A stretch of DNA of 64,000 nucleotides from Paenibacillus riograndensis SBR5 (GTDB taxonomy: Bacteria; Bacillota; Bacilli; Paenibacillales; Paenibacillaceae). This document shows, piece after piece, positions 36,152 through 44,668 of this stretch (position 1 is the first letter of the stretch; every line of letters starts with the position of its first letter). A program made the translations under genes and the position numbers. The notes under the pieces were generated by a model. It saw nothing but the letters and a program-made list of their open reading frames with translations. It made no database searches and had not been told where the DNA came from. The stretch covers positions 2,495,001 through 2,559,000 of the forward strand of contig NZ_LN831776.1 of NCBI RefSeq assembly GCF_000981585.1. The letters run 5' to 3'.

Positions 36152-36216
36152 AAGTACCTTTGAATTCATCCCAAGTGAGCAAAAAGAGGAAATGAGAGGT
36201 AAAAGTGCCTTTGAAA
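36138..36216 (+). repeat. Direct repeat with hairpin units at the rluA 3' end
   Basis: GAAATGAGAGGTAAAAGTAC and downstream bases (36138-36164) recur at 36189-36216, start to start 51 bp, with one A-to-G change that keeps pairing by wobble. Each unit can fold as AGGTA-AAAG-TACCT. The first copy overlaps the rluA stop. Confidence 0.7.
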
Positions 36217-36320
36217 TCGCCTCGCGCAAACGCGTTGTACGCAGAAGGAGATTTTTAACTCCACTATTTACTTTAACTTACTCAACCCATTAATCTCAAT
36301 ATACACCGGAGGAGCAGCCG

Positions 36321-36683
36321 ATGAGTCATCTAAAAGTCTATCAATATCCTAAATGCAGCACGTGCCGCAGTGCGGTTAAGTGGTTAAAGGAGGCAGGCCA
36401 TGAGCTGGAGCTGCAGCATATCGCCGAGCAGCCGCCTACCGTCCAGGAGCTGCGCGTGCTGGTGGCGAAAAGCGGGCTTGAGCTGAAGAAATTTTTTAAT
36501 ACAAGCGGTGAGGTCTATAAGAACCTTGGCCTTAAGGACAAGCTGCCGGGCCTCAGTGAAGAAGAGCAGTTGGACCTGTTGTCCAGGCACGGCATGCTGA
36601 TCAAACGGCCGGTTGTCACTGACGGCAAGAAGGTTACTGTGGGCTTTAAGGAAGAGCAATTCAGCCAATCTTGGTCAATGTAG
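36321..36683 (+). CDS. ArsC-like thioredoxin-fold protein (YusI-like)
   Basis: 120 residues. ArsC/Spx superfamily: VYQYPKCSTCRSAVKWL with Cys12 and Cys15, then LKKFFNTSGEVYKNLGLKDKLPGLSEEEQLDLLSRHGMLIKRPVV, as in the YusI/YffB group. The C-terminal RNA-polymerase contact of Spx is not evident, so a redox role (thioltransferase or reductase) is more likely than transcription control. Arsenate reduction is not supported by context. AGGAGCAGCCG precedes the ATG. Confidence 0.85.
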   Translation: MSHLKVYQYPKCSTCRSAVKWLKEAGHELELQHIAEQPPTVQELRVLVAKSGLELKKFFNTSGEVYKNLGLKDKLPGLSEEEQLDLLSRHGMLIKRPVVTDGKKVTVGFKEEQFSQSWSM

Positions 36684-36777
36684 CCATCCGGATTTCCCTG
36701 CTGCTTAAGGACCGCCCAAGCTATGCCGTTAATCCAGTCCGCCGAATCGTACTGTACCTCCGGGACAGCGATCTGAA

Positions 36778-36806
36778 TTGACATTACTTTAACCCGGCGT
36801 TGATAC
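36778..36806 (+). promoter_or_regulatory. Possible promoter of the GDPD leader
   Basis: TTGACA (36778-36783), 17-bp spacer, TGATAC (36801-36806). The -10 is a poor match, but the position about 50 bp before the leader hairpin is suitable. Confidence 0.4.
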
Positions 36807-36859
36807 TGTGATAATTTTTCCGCTTTAAAGTAAACATGAGAGAGCCAACTTAAAGCCGC

Positions 36860-36953
36860 AGGGTAGGAGACGAGGAGAAAACCCTCTATGCGTCAAAGTG
36901 AATGCAGGCCCGTTTCGGGTTTGATTTCACCTTGACGGATTGCAGGGTTTTTT
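36860..36953 (+). promoter_or_regulatory. GlpP-type antitermination leader 1 (before the GDPD gene)
   Basis: Conserved core GGAGACGAGGAGAAAACCCT (36866-36885). AGGGT (36860-36864) can pair with ACCCT (36881-36885). The same AAAACCCT (36878-36885) can instead pair with AGGGTTTT (36944-36951) to close a long terminator stem (CGTCAA/TTGACG, GTGAA/TTCAC, CCCG/CGGG) ending in a T run. The two folds exclude each other. A nearly identical core sits at 43607. The glpP gene lies between them. Confidence 0.8.
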
Positions 36954-36999
36954 GTGCTGCTCAGATTTCACTACGACATTTGGGAGGGTACAACCGCAG

Positions 37000-39900
37000 A
37001 TGCAAAAAGTGCAAAAAGTGCGAAAAGCAAAAAAGCTTGTGAACCTGGTGGCAATTGCCGCCATATTGACCGGCCTACTGGATACGTCATTATTGCCCGC
37101 AACCGTTTCGGCTGCAATGTCCTCTACAGCGGCGACTGAATCTTCATCACCGGTGACAGTAGAGTCACCGGCATCAGAGAATGTGCCAGCGGAACCTGCA
37201 GCAGCGATACCTGTGCGGTCAGCAGCTGCCGAGCCTGGAAGAGCGGAGGCTGAGGTCAAACGGACATTGACCGCTCCGGTTATTGACGGCAAACTGGACG
37301 AAGGTTTCTGGAGTCTCCACGAGTCATTAAGCGTGCGGACCGGGGAGCCGGCAGGGGAGAACAGCAGCTTCGGGCTGCTGTGGGACAGCACCTATTTATA
37401 CATTGCTGTGGATGCGCCCGACAGCACACCTGTCTACGACGGTGCGGGATATTGGTTCGATCAGGACAATCTGAATCTGTTCCTTGACCCGACGCTGCAC
37501 CAGTCATCCCCTTTTGCGAAGGATGATATGCAGATTGGCATCCTTTACCGGCCGGGGAGCAGCACGCCTGAATTCCGTTTTGGGGCGGCGCTGAACAATC
37601 ATCAGGGCAAGGATGAGAAGCAGATACTGCGTTCTATCCACCAGACCGGGGAAGGCTGGAGCGCGGAAATTGCCGTACCTTGGGAGATGCTGGGCCTGGA
37701 CCCGCATCTGACAAAGCAATTGGGGCTGGAGCTGAGTGTGACTGACCGGCTGGAGAAATCTGACGCCACCGCGCAGCGCACAGGGTACTGGAGCGCCTAC
37801 AATTCCTCCAGCTTCTGGAATGATACTTCCGGCTATGGAGTCATTACGTTAAGTGACGAACAACCGGTCAGCGGGGAGGTTAATCCAATACTGCTGGAGG
37901 AGAATTTCGACGGTTATGCGGATGGAACCTTACCTGAAGACTGGATTGCTGACGGGAGTGCAGGCAGCAGCCCATTTGCGGTAGTGCGGGAGCCGAGTGT
38001 GGTGACGGAAGCAACATACAATTCAGGCCAAGACATTGCCAGCGTTATGGAAGCAACCTACGACCCAGACCCAGACCCAGACCAAGATATTGCCAGTGTT
38101 ACGGAAGCCGTCTACAACAATGGCAGATTGCGGTTTGATGGCAATGCCGCCGGACGGCAGGGCCGGATTGTGGCCCCGGTGCAGGCGGATCATTATACGA
38201 TGGAAGCAGATGTCCGCTTCGAAAGTGTGCTGAACAGTGCCCGCTGGGCAGCGCTTATGTTCCGCGTCCCGGCCAACGGCAAACTGCCGTATTACCAGAT
38301 GGCGGTGCGCCAGAACGGGAAATACGAGCTGGCCTACCGGAAGCCGGACGGGAACTGGAATGTGATGTCGGACGGAAGCGGTGCACCGCTTGCCTTGAAC
38401 AAGGATTATACAATGAAGGTCCGTGTCTTCGGCGACAACGTCAAGGAATACATCAAGGCCAAGGATGAGGCGGATTATACTCTGCTGCTGGACAAACCGC
38501 TTGAAAATGGGCTGCTGGATAAAGGCAAAGTGGGCTTCCAGGTTGATCAGTCGGCGGTTTCTTTTGACAATCTGAAGGTGACACGGATTACAGCCGACCG
38601 TCTGGAGCTGGATCTGCCACAGCAGGCGGAAGCGCTGGCAGGTCCGCTGACGGTAACAGCTTCGGTGTATTATTCTGACGGGCTGACAGAGCCGGTGCAG
38701 GCAAATGGCTTGAAGCTGTACTCTTCCGACGAGAGCATTGTGCGGATCGTCAACAATCAGCCGGTGCCGGTCAAAGAAGGGCAGGCAACGGTCACAGCCG
38801 TCTACTATCAGGCGGAGGCCAGCCGCCTGCTGACCGTTACGCCTTCCAAGACAGGGGCAAAGGTGCTGAGCCTCAGTCACGAAACCGGCTATGTGCTGGA
38901 ACAGACTGGCCGGGAGCTGGCACTTGACACACTGACGTTCCACGCGGAATCCAGCGACTACAGCTCGGCAGAACTGAAGGGGGATGCGCTGGAATGGAGC
39001 ACAGACAGCAAGGGGGTTATTCTCGGCAAGGACGGGATAGCTGTCGAGACGGAGGGCATACACCAGTTGACCGGGCGGAAGGATGATGCAGTTATCAGAT
39101 TAATTCTGGTGGCCAAAAAACCGGAAGCCAAGGAATACGTGTTGTTTGAGGATAACTTTGACAGCACACCGGAGGGGACGCTTCCTGACGGCTGGAAAAG
39201 GGTGCAGGGCACGACAGCCGGCAAGGCTGCCGTGAAGGGGGGAGCGCTGGAGCTGAACGCCACGGCGGCCCCGGACAATCCGTTGCGCGTAATGCTGCCG
39301 GATTATCTAAGCCTATTTGGCAACTATATGATTGAAGCTGATGTCACCCACACGGACGCAGCGAATGCCTCGCGGTGGAATTCGGTGATGTTCCGGGTCC
39401 AGCAGGGTGATTACCCGTATTACCAGATGGCGGTGCGCAAGGATCCTTCCGCTGCCAATGGTGTGGAATTCGCCGAGCGGACGGCGGCCAATCAATGGAA
39501 TGTTATGGAGAGAGGCTCCTATACGGAGCCGCTGGCCGAAGGTGCACCGTTGCACTATACGATCAAGGCTTACGGCAACCAGGTTCAGGAGTGGATTAAC
39601 AATCAGCTGATGATCGAGACGCTCCGGGCGGACAGTTATGCCAAAGGCGGGATTGGCCTGCAGGCGGACAGCAGCAGAATGCGGGTCGATAACCTTCGGG
39701 TGACCTTGCTGGAGGAACCGCTGCCGGCACCTGTGATCGAGCCCTTCATTAAAGTGGCGGAGCCGCAAACGCAAATTGCGCTTGCCCCGACGATTGTTAC
39801 AGAGATCAAGCAGTCAAGCGACCTTGGCAAGCTGGCCGCAGACCAGCTTCCGGCCACGGCAATCCTGCATCTGAACCCGGAGCTGATGGTGATTGAGCCG

Positions 39901-42852
39901 GGAACCGGAGCGGTAATTGCGGCTCTGCCTGAAGTGCTGGCGGCAACCGGGGACCGGGTAATCCCTGCTTTGTATGTCCATGATGCGCTGACGGTGGACC
40001 GGCTGGTGCAGGTGCTGCGGGAGCGCGGGTTGGAGGATGTGTTCGTGGCTGCGGAGCAAGGGGAACTGATTAAGCGGGCCAGGGCGGCTTATCCGATGGC
40101 ACGCGGCATTCTTGACTTCACCGCAGCCGGAAATCCGGGACCGGAGGATCTGCTGGAGATGCGCCGTGCCACAGCGGCCAGCGGAGCGAGAGTAGCACTG
40201 CTGGCTGAGAATGCAGCGACCCGCGGGAATACGGCGTATCTGCAGAAGCTGGCGGTAATGGTCTGGAGTGAGGCGAAGACGCCTGCGCCTTCCGGCACGA
40301 CGGCCGGATTGCATCAATTGATCACAGCCGGCGTGAACGGTCTGGTAACGGATGTACCCGCTGCGGCTCATGCGGCACTGGCGCTGTACAACCGCGATAC
40401 CACGCTGATCCGCAAGGTGTATATCATTGGACACCGCGGGATGCCTTCTGTGTCGCCGGAGAATACGATCGAAAGCAACAGGCTGGCACTGGATGCCGGA
40501 GCGGATTTTATCGAAAATGACATGTTCCTGACTACGGACGGGCACCTGATCATTACGCACTCCCCGGTGCTGGAGACCACAACGGACGGCAGCGGACCGG
40601 TGGAGAATTATTCACTGGAGCAGCTCAAGACCTATAATGCCAACAAGACTTACCCGGAGGGCTTCCCGCTCGTGAGAATGCCGACCCTGGATGAACAGCT
40701 GGAGCTGGCGCGTTCGCGCGGCAGGCTGGTGTATGCCGAGATCAAGACGCAGACGCCGGAGGCGGTGGATGCTTTTGTCCGCACAGTGAAGGAGCACAAA
40801 GCAGAGGATATTGTAAATGTGATGTCTTTTTACCCGGCCCAGCTGGAGCGGCTGAATAAACTGATGCCGGAAATCCCCGCCGGACTGCTGACCGGTTATA
40901 TCGCCAGCGAAAATAACGTGGAAGGCTCGCTGCGGGATACGCTGAAGACGGTGTCGAAGCTTAATCTCACCTTCAATACGGATTACAGCGGGCTTGGACC
41001 GGAGTTCATGGAGGCGGCGAAACACCGCGGCCTGCTCATCTCCCCCTGGACGCTTAACAAACGCGAGGATGTGATCCGCTTCCTGAAGCTTGGAGCCTTC
41101 GGCATCACTACAGACTATGCCTATTGGGCATCCGATTGGGCGGCCTCACTGAGCGCGAAGACAGCCCGGATGGAATTGAATATAGGTGAAGAGCGGAACC
41201 TTGAAGCCATCGTGGAGACCTATAAGGGCGAGCGCAAGGAGATCACACCTGAGCTTGTATTCCTGGATGGGCAGGAGCTGGTGCAGGCGGACGGAGGCCG
41301 GGTGAATGCCCGGAAACCGGGAACCGCCCATGTGCTGCTGCGTTACTCAGCTTCCATTGAGAACGGGGGCACGTATGATCTTTATTCGCAGCCGGTGGAA
41401 ATTACGGTGCAAAGTGCTGCGGGTCCGACATCCACGCCAACACCGACAGCAACGCCGACGGCAACACCAACGGCAACACCGACAGCAACGCCAACAGCAA
41501 CACCAACGGTAACACCGACTGCAACTCCAACGGTAGTACCAACGCCAACACTATCGCCGACGCCTGCGGCCACTATGGCACCAGGTAGTGGAGGCTATAC
41601 TCCTCCGGGCGCAGCGCCCGGATCTGGAAATACCAGTGTGCCTGGAACAGTTGGCGTGACCCCTTCCCCGGCAGTGCCTGTACTTGAAGCGGTGGATGGC
41701 ACAGTAGAGGCTGCTGTTCTGGAAAAAGCGTTCCGTACCTCCGCGCAAGCGGAAGTCAACTTCGCAAGCGATACGCTGGAGCTTCCGGCGGCTGCGCTGC
41801 AGAACGCCGCGCACAGCGGGGCCCTGCTGAAGGTGACTCATACTGAAGCGAAGGCCGGATACATGCTCCCGCTGGAGCAGCTGCAGCTTGAACAGCTGGC
41901 TGCAGAACTGGGCACAGGCTTGCAGGAGATGAAGCTAAAGGTTACCATCCGCAAGCTGGATGGAGCAGCGGCAGCGGCAGTAACCCGCGCCGTGGAGCTG
42001 GCCGGTGGCCGGCAAATGGCCGCAGCGGTAGAGTTTAATCTTGAAGTGCTGTCAGGCGGGCGCTCCACTCCGGTCTTATCCGGTTCCCGTTATCTCACGC
42101 GTTCACTGGCCCTGGACTCGCCGGCTGGCAGCACGGCAACTGGAATAATGTTTTCGCCGGAGAAGGGAACCCTGTCCTTCGTGCCCGCTAATTTCACAGG
42201 CGATGGAACCGGGGGAATGCTGCGCCAGATCCAGAGCGGCAGCAGCATCCTGAGCGTCATGACGCTGGATACATCATTCCGTGACCTGAATGGCCACTGG
42301 GCTGAGCGGCAGGCGAAGCAGCTGGCAGACAAATTGCTGCTGAACGGAACCGGCGGCGGCCGCTTTGAACCGGATCGTGCGGTAACCCGGGCGGAATTCG
42401 CCGCCATGCTGGCGCGCGCGCTGGCCCTGCCAGCCGGTCAAGGCAGCGGGAAGGCGGCAGCCTGGCCGGACGTTCAGCCTGCGGACTGGTTCGCAAGCGA
42501 CGTATCCGCCGCTGCTGCTGCGGGGCTGATCAGCGGCTACGGCGACGGAACTCTCCGTCCGGATGCCAAGGTGACCCGCAGTGAGCAGGCGGTGATGCTG
42601 GCCCGCGCCCTGCGCTACATCGGGCAGGACGGCGCCGCTGGCGGCACAGCTGCGGAATCACGGCCAGCCCTGGAGCTGTTCAAGGATGCGGCAGGCATCG
42701 CATGGGGGCGTGAGGAATGGACCATGGTCATTCAAGCCGGATTAATGAACGGTGTATCGCAAGAGCGGCTGATGCCGGGAATGAGCGCCACCCGCGCCCA
42801 ATCGGCCGTGCTGCTGCAGCGGTTCCTGAGCTTGGCGGGCTTTATCCAATGA
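37000..42852 (+). CDS. Giant S-layer-anchored glycerophosphodiester phosphodiesterase
   Basis: 1950 residues from ATG 37000 (GGGAGGG upstream). Signal peptide with basic head and cleavage near VSA-AM. Then a CBM9-like module (about 85-283, APVIDGKLDEGFWSL), a lectin-like beta module (about 297-530), an Ig-like module (530-617), a second lectin-like module (about 713-903), an unassigned region (about 905-1140), and the GDPD barrel (about 1140-1380) with His1145 in HRGMPSVSPENT, Glu1172, Asp1174 and His1187. A Thr/Pro linker (about 1477-1527) and an unassigned domain precede three SLH domains (about 1760-1950). It should cleave glycerophosphodiesters or teichoic-type polymers at the cell surface. 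Preceded by a GlpP-type leader. A small duplication (DIASVMEATY / DIASVTEAVY) lies near residue 350. Confidence 0.93.
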   Translation: MQKVQKVRKAKKLVNLVAIAAILTGLLDTSLLPATVSAAMSSTAATESSSPVTVESPASENVPAEPAAAIPVRSAAAEPGRAEAEVKRTLTAPVIDGKLDEGFWSLHESLSVRTGEPAGENSSFGLLWDSTYLYIAVDAPDSTPVYDGAGYWFDQDNLNLFLDPTLHQSSPFAKDDMQIGILYRPGSSTPEFRFGAALNNHQGKDEKQILRSIHQTGEGWSAEIAVPWEMLGLDPHLTKQLGLELSVTDRLEKSDATAQRTGYWSAYNSSSFWNDTSGYGVITLSDEQPVSGEVNPILLEENFDGYADGTLPEDWIADGSAGSSPFAVVREPSVVTEATYNSGQDIASVMEATYDPDPDPDQDIASVTEAVYNNGRLRFDGNAAGRQGRIVAPVQADHYTMEADVRFESVLNSARWAALMFRVPANGKLPYYQMAVRQNGKYELAYRKPDGNWNVMSDGSGAPLALNKDYTMKVRVFGDNVKEYIKAKDEADYTLLLDKPLENGLLDKGKVGFQVDQSAVSFDNLKVTRITADRLELDLPQQAEALAGPLTVTASVYYSDGLTEPVQANGLKLYSSDESIVRIVNNQPVPVKEGQATVTAVYYQAEASRLLTVTPSKTGAKVLSLSHETGYVLEQTGRELALDTLTFHAESSDYSSAELKGDALEWSTDSKGVILGKDGIAVETEGIHQLTGRKDDAVIRLILVAKKPEAKEYVLFEDNFDSTPEGTLPDGWKRVQGTTAGKAAVKGGALELNATAAPDNPLRVMLPDYLSLFGNYMIEADVTHTDAANASRWNSVMFRVQQGDYPYYQMAVRKDPSAANGVEFAERTAANQWNVMERGSYTEPLAEGAPLHYTIKAYGNQVQEWINNQLMIETLRADSYAKGGIGLQADSSRMRVDNLRVTLLEEPLPAPVIEPFIKVAEPQTQIALAPTIVTEIKQSSDLGKLAADQLPATAILHLNPELMVIEPGTGAVIAALPEVLAATGDRVIPALYVHDALTVDRLVQVLRERGLEDVFVAAEQGELIKRARAAYPMARGILDFTAAGNPGPEDLLEMRRATAASGARVALLAENAATRGNTAYLQKLAVMVWSEAKTPAPSGTTAGLHQLITAGVNGLVTDVPAAAHAALALYNRDTTLIRKVYIIGHRGMPSVSPENTIESNRLALDAGADFIENDMFLTTDGHLIITHSPVLETTTDGSGPVENYSLEQLKTYNANKTYPEGFPLVRMPTLDEQLELARSRGRLVYAEIKTQTPEAVDAFVRTVKEHKAEDIVNVMSFYPAQLERLNKLMPEIPAGLLTGYIASENNVEGSLRDTLKTVSKLNLTFNTDYSGLGPEFMEAAKHRGLLISPWTLNKREDVIRFLKLGAFGITTDYAYWASDWAASLSAKTARMELNIGEERNLEAIVETYKGERKEITPELVFLDGQELVQADGGRVNARKPGTAHVLLRYSASIENGGTYDLYSQPVEITVQSAAGPTSTPTPTATPTATPTATPTATPTATPTVTPTATPTVVPTPTLSPTPAATMAPGSGGYTPPGAAPGSGNTSVPGTVGVTPSPAVPVLEAVDGTVEAAVLEKAFRTSAQAEVNFASDTLELPAAALQNAAHSGALLKVTHTEAKAGYMLPLEQLQLEQLAAELGTGLQEMKLKVTIRKLDGAAAAAVTRAVELAGGRQMAAAVEFNLEVLSGGRSTPVLSGSRYLTRSLALDSPAGSTATGIMFSPEKGTLSFVPANFTGDGTGGMLRQIQSGSSILSVMTLDTSFRDLNGHWAERQAKQLADKLLLNGTGGGRFEPDRAVTRAEFAAMLARALALPAGQGSGKAAAWPDVQPADWFASDVSAAAAAGLISGYGDGTLRPDAKVTRSEQAVMLARALRYIGQDGAAGGTAAESRPALELFKDAAGIAWGREEWTMVIQAGLMNGVSQERLMPGMSATRAQSAVLLQRFLSLAGFIQ

Positions 42853-42946
42853 AGTGTGGGCGGGACTCCGGTCCCGCCGTTAATACCGCGCTGACAAACG
42901 GCTGTTACAATGGTCAATATTCACTGGTACAGAAGGAGGATAACAG

Positions 42947-43525
42947 GTGAAGAACGGACTGTTTGCGGGAAGCGGCAACCATAGGATTATACCGGCAGTG
43001 CGCAAGGCTGAAGATCTGCAAAAGGCCTGCGACAGCGAGTGGCCGATGATCTTTCTGCTGATCGGGGACCTGTTCACTGTGAAGCAATATGTGAGGCAGG
43101 GTCTGGAAGCCGGCAAGAAGGTCTTTCTGCATGTCGATTTCATCGGCGGATTGGGCAGTGATCCGCTCGTGGTCAAATATATTGCCGAGAAGATTGGCCC
43201 GACCGGCATTATCTCCACCAAGAACCACATGGTCAAGCAGGCTAAGAAAAGCGGGCTTCTGGCGATCCAGCGCCTGTTCCTGATCGACACCTCCGCGCTG
43301 GAGCACGGCATAAACAACGTGCGCCAGAATGAATCGGATGCGCTTGAAGTCATGCCGGGGCTGATCCCCAGGGTCATTACCGAGCTGAGCAGCAGTACTT
43401 CCCGCCCTATCATTGCCGGCGGCCTGATCAAGGATCATCAGGAGATTGAGGCTGCTCTCCAAGCGGGAGCGAGTGCAGTATCGATGGGCAACCCGGAGCT
43501 TTGGCACAGTTTTGCACAAGCTTAA
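42947..43525 (+). CDS. glpP: Glycerol-3-phosphate responsive antiterminator
   Basis: 192 residues from GTG 42947 (AGGAGGATAACAG upstream). Matches the GlpP family throughout, with MIFLLIGDLFTVKQYV, VFLHVDFIGGLGSD, GIISTKNHMVKQAK, IQRLFLIDTSALEHG, PIIAGGLIKDHQEI and GASAVSMGNPELW. In B. subtilis GlpP binds leader mRNAs of glp genes in the presence of glycerol-3-phosphate and prevents termination. Here it lies between two leader elements of just this type. It starts 94 bp after the GDPD gene with no obvious terminator between, so induction of the GDPD transcript would also raise GlpP. No glpF, glpK or glpD is in the window. Confidence 0.95.
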   Translation: MKNGLFAGSGNHRIIPAVRKAEDLQKACDSEWPMIFLLIGDLFTVKQYVRQGLEAGKKVFLHVDFIGGLGSDPLVVKYIAEKIGPTGIISTKNHMVKQAKKSGLLAIQRLFLIDTSALEHGINNVRQNESDALEVMPGLIPRVITELSSSTSRPIIAGGLIKDHQEIEAALQAGASAVSMGNPELWHSFAQA

Positions 43526-43606
43526 CCTGGAGTTAATATCAGGATGACATGGTTAATTTATAGTGAAGAAGTAAGCGTAAGTTAACACCATTCAATTTCA
43601 TAATCA

Positions 43607-43696
43607 AGGGTCGGAGACGAAGAGAAAACCCTTATGCAGCTCATGTACACGGCGGATTCAGCATGCCCGCTTATTGAGCTGGATATAGGGTTTTTT
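43607..43696 (+). promoter_or_regulatory. GlpP-type antitermination leader 2 (before the HAD/ABC operon)
   Basis: Core GGAGACGAAGAGAAAACCCT (43613-43632). AGGGT (43607-43611) can pair with ACCCT (43628-43632). Alternatively AAAACCCT (43625-43632) pairs with AGGGTTTT (43687-43694) together with CAGCTCA/TGAGCTG (43637-43643 with 43675-43681), forming a terminator with six T residues. The stem interior differs fully from leader 1 but keeps pairing. Confidence 0.8.
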
Positions 43697-43728
43697 GGTT
43701 TGTTTCCATTAAGGAGGCTGCTTTCCCA

Positions 43729-44538
43729 TTGCAGGATGTGCTTGCATACGAGACGTATTTTTTTGATTTGGACGGCACCATTTTTATTGGTGACCTGCTG
43801 CTGCCGGGAGTGAGGCAGACACTGCAGTATTTAAGGGAGCAGGGGAAACAGGTGCTGTTCCTGAGCAACACCACCATTCGGACCCGGGAAGAATGCCGGA
43901 ACCGGCTAAGGCTGATGGGGGTTGAAGCCCGGACGGAGGAAGTGGTGACTGCGGCTTCGGTATCTGCGGCATATTTCCGGGAAATGCAGGGAATGAACCG
44001 CAGGCCGCAGGTGCTGGTGATTGGGGAGCAGGCGCTGAAATATGAGGTCGCCGGCGGAGGCACGGTACTCACCGATGAACCGATGGAGGCCACGCATGTG
44101 CTGGTGGGAATGGACCGCGATTTCGATTATGAGAAGCTGCACCGGGCGATGAAGGCTGTCCGGGCGGGTGCATATCTGATTGCCGCAAATCCTGATCCGA
44201 ATTGTCCGGTAGTGGGCGACCTGCTCCCCGATACCTGGGCTATGGTCAAGGCCATTGAGGCAGCCAGCTGCGGTACTGTGCAAGAGATTATCGGCAAGCC
44301 ATCCGCCTATTATGCGGAAAAGGTGCTGGAGCAGAGCGGGACCCGCCGGGAGAACTGTCTCATGGTCGGGGACCGGATGGATACAGATATCCGGTTTGGC
44401 CTGAGCCACGGCATCAACACGGCATTGGTGCTGACCGGGGTGACTGCGAGAGAAGACCTGGAGCAATATTCGGCCATGCCGGATCATATCTGGACCTCAA
44501 TGTCCGAGATGCTGCAGGATCATTTGCGCCTGTCCTGA
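43729..44538 (+). CDS. HAD-IIA phosphatase (NagD/AraL-like)
   Basis: 269 residues from TTG 43729, eleven bases after AAGGAGG. HAD motif I is FFDLDGTIFIGD (nucleophile Asp13), motif II LFLSNTTIRT, and motif IV MVGDRMDTDIRFGLSHGINTALVLTG, with the large IIA cap between. NagD/AraL enzymes remove phosphate from small sugar or glycerol phosphates; some members act on glycerol-3-phosphate. It is first in the operon after leader 2 and before a glycerol-phosphate-type importer, so phosphoglycerol detoxification or overflow is a sensible inference. Confidence 0.88.
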   Translation: MQDVLAYETYFFDLDGTIFIGDLLLPGVRQTLQYLREQGKQVLFLSNTTIRTREECRNRLRLMGVEARTEEVVTAASVSAAYFREMQGMNRRPQVLVIGEQALKYEVAGGGTVLTDEPMEATHVLVGMDRDFDYEKLHRAMKAVRAGAYLIAANPDPNCPVVGDLLPDTWAMVKAIEAASCGTVQEIIGKPSAYYAEKVLEQSGTRRENCLMVGDRMDTDIRFGLSHGINTALVLTGVTAREDLEQYSAMPDHIWTSMSEMLQDHLRLS

Positions 44539-44668
44539 ATGTAGAGGGCAATGAACAACAGGATCACTAAGGGATTCCCATGTTTGCCAAAGCAAGAGGA
44601 TCTGCCGTCCGCAGAGGGCTGCCGGTCTTCCTGCTACTTATGAATAGATAATGGAGGAGATCACAGGG

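Noticed and set aside
36321..36683. Arsenate reductase or Spx regulator
   Set aside because: The CSTC motif and length fit the YusI-like group; no ars genes nearby and no clear Spx RNA-polymerase-binding features.
41430..41580. Tandem ACA/ACG-rich repeats as a DNA repeat element
   Set aside because: They encode a Thr/Pro linker in the GDPD surface protein, a common feature of such proteins.
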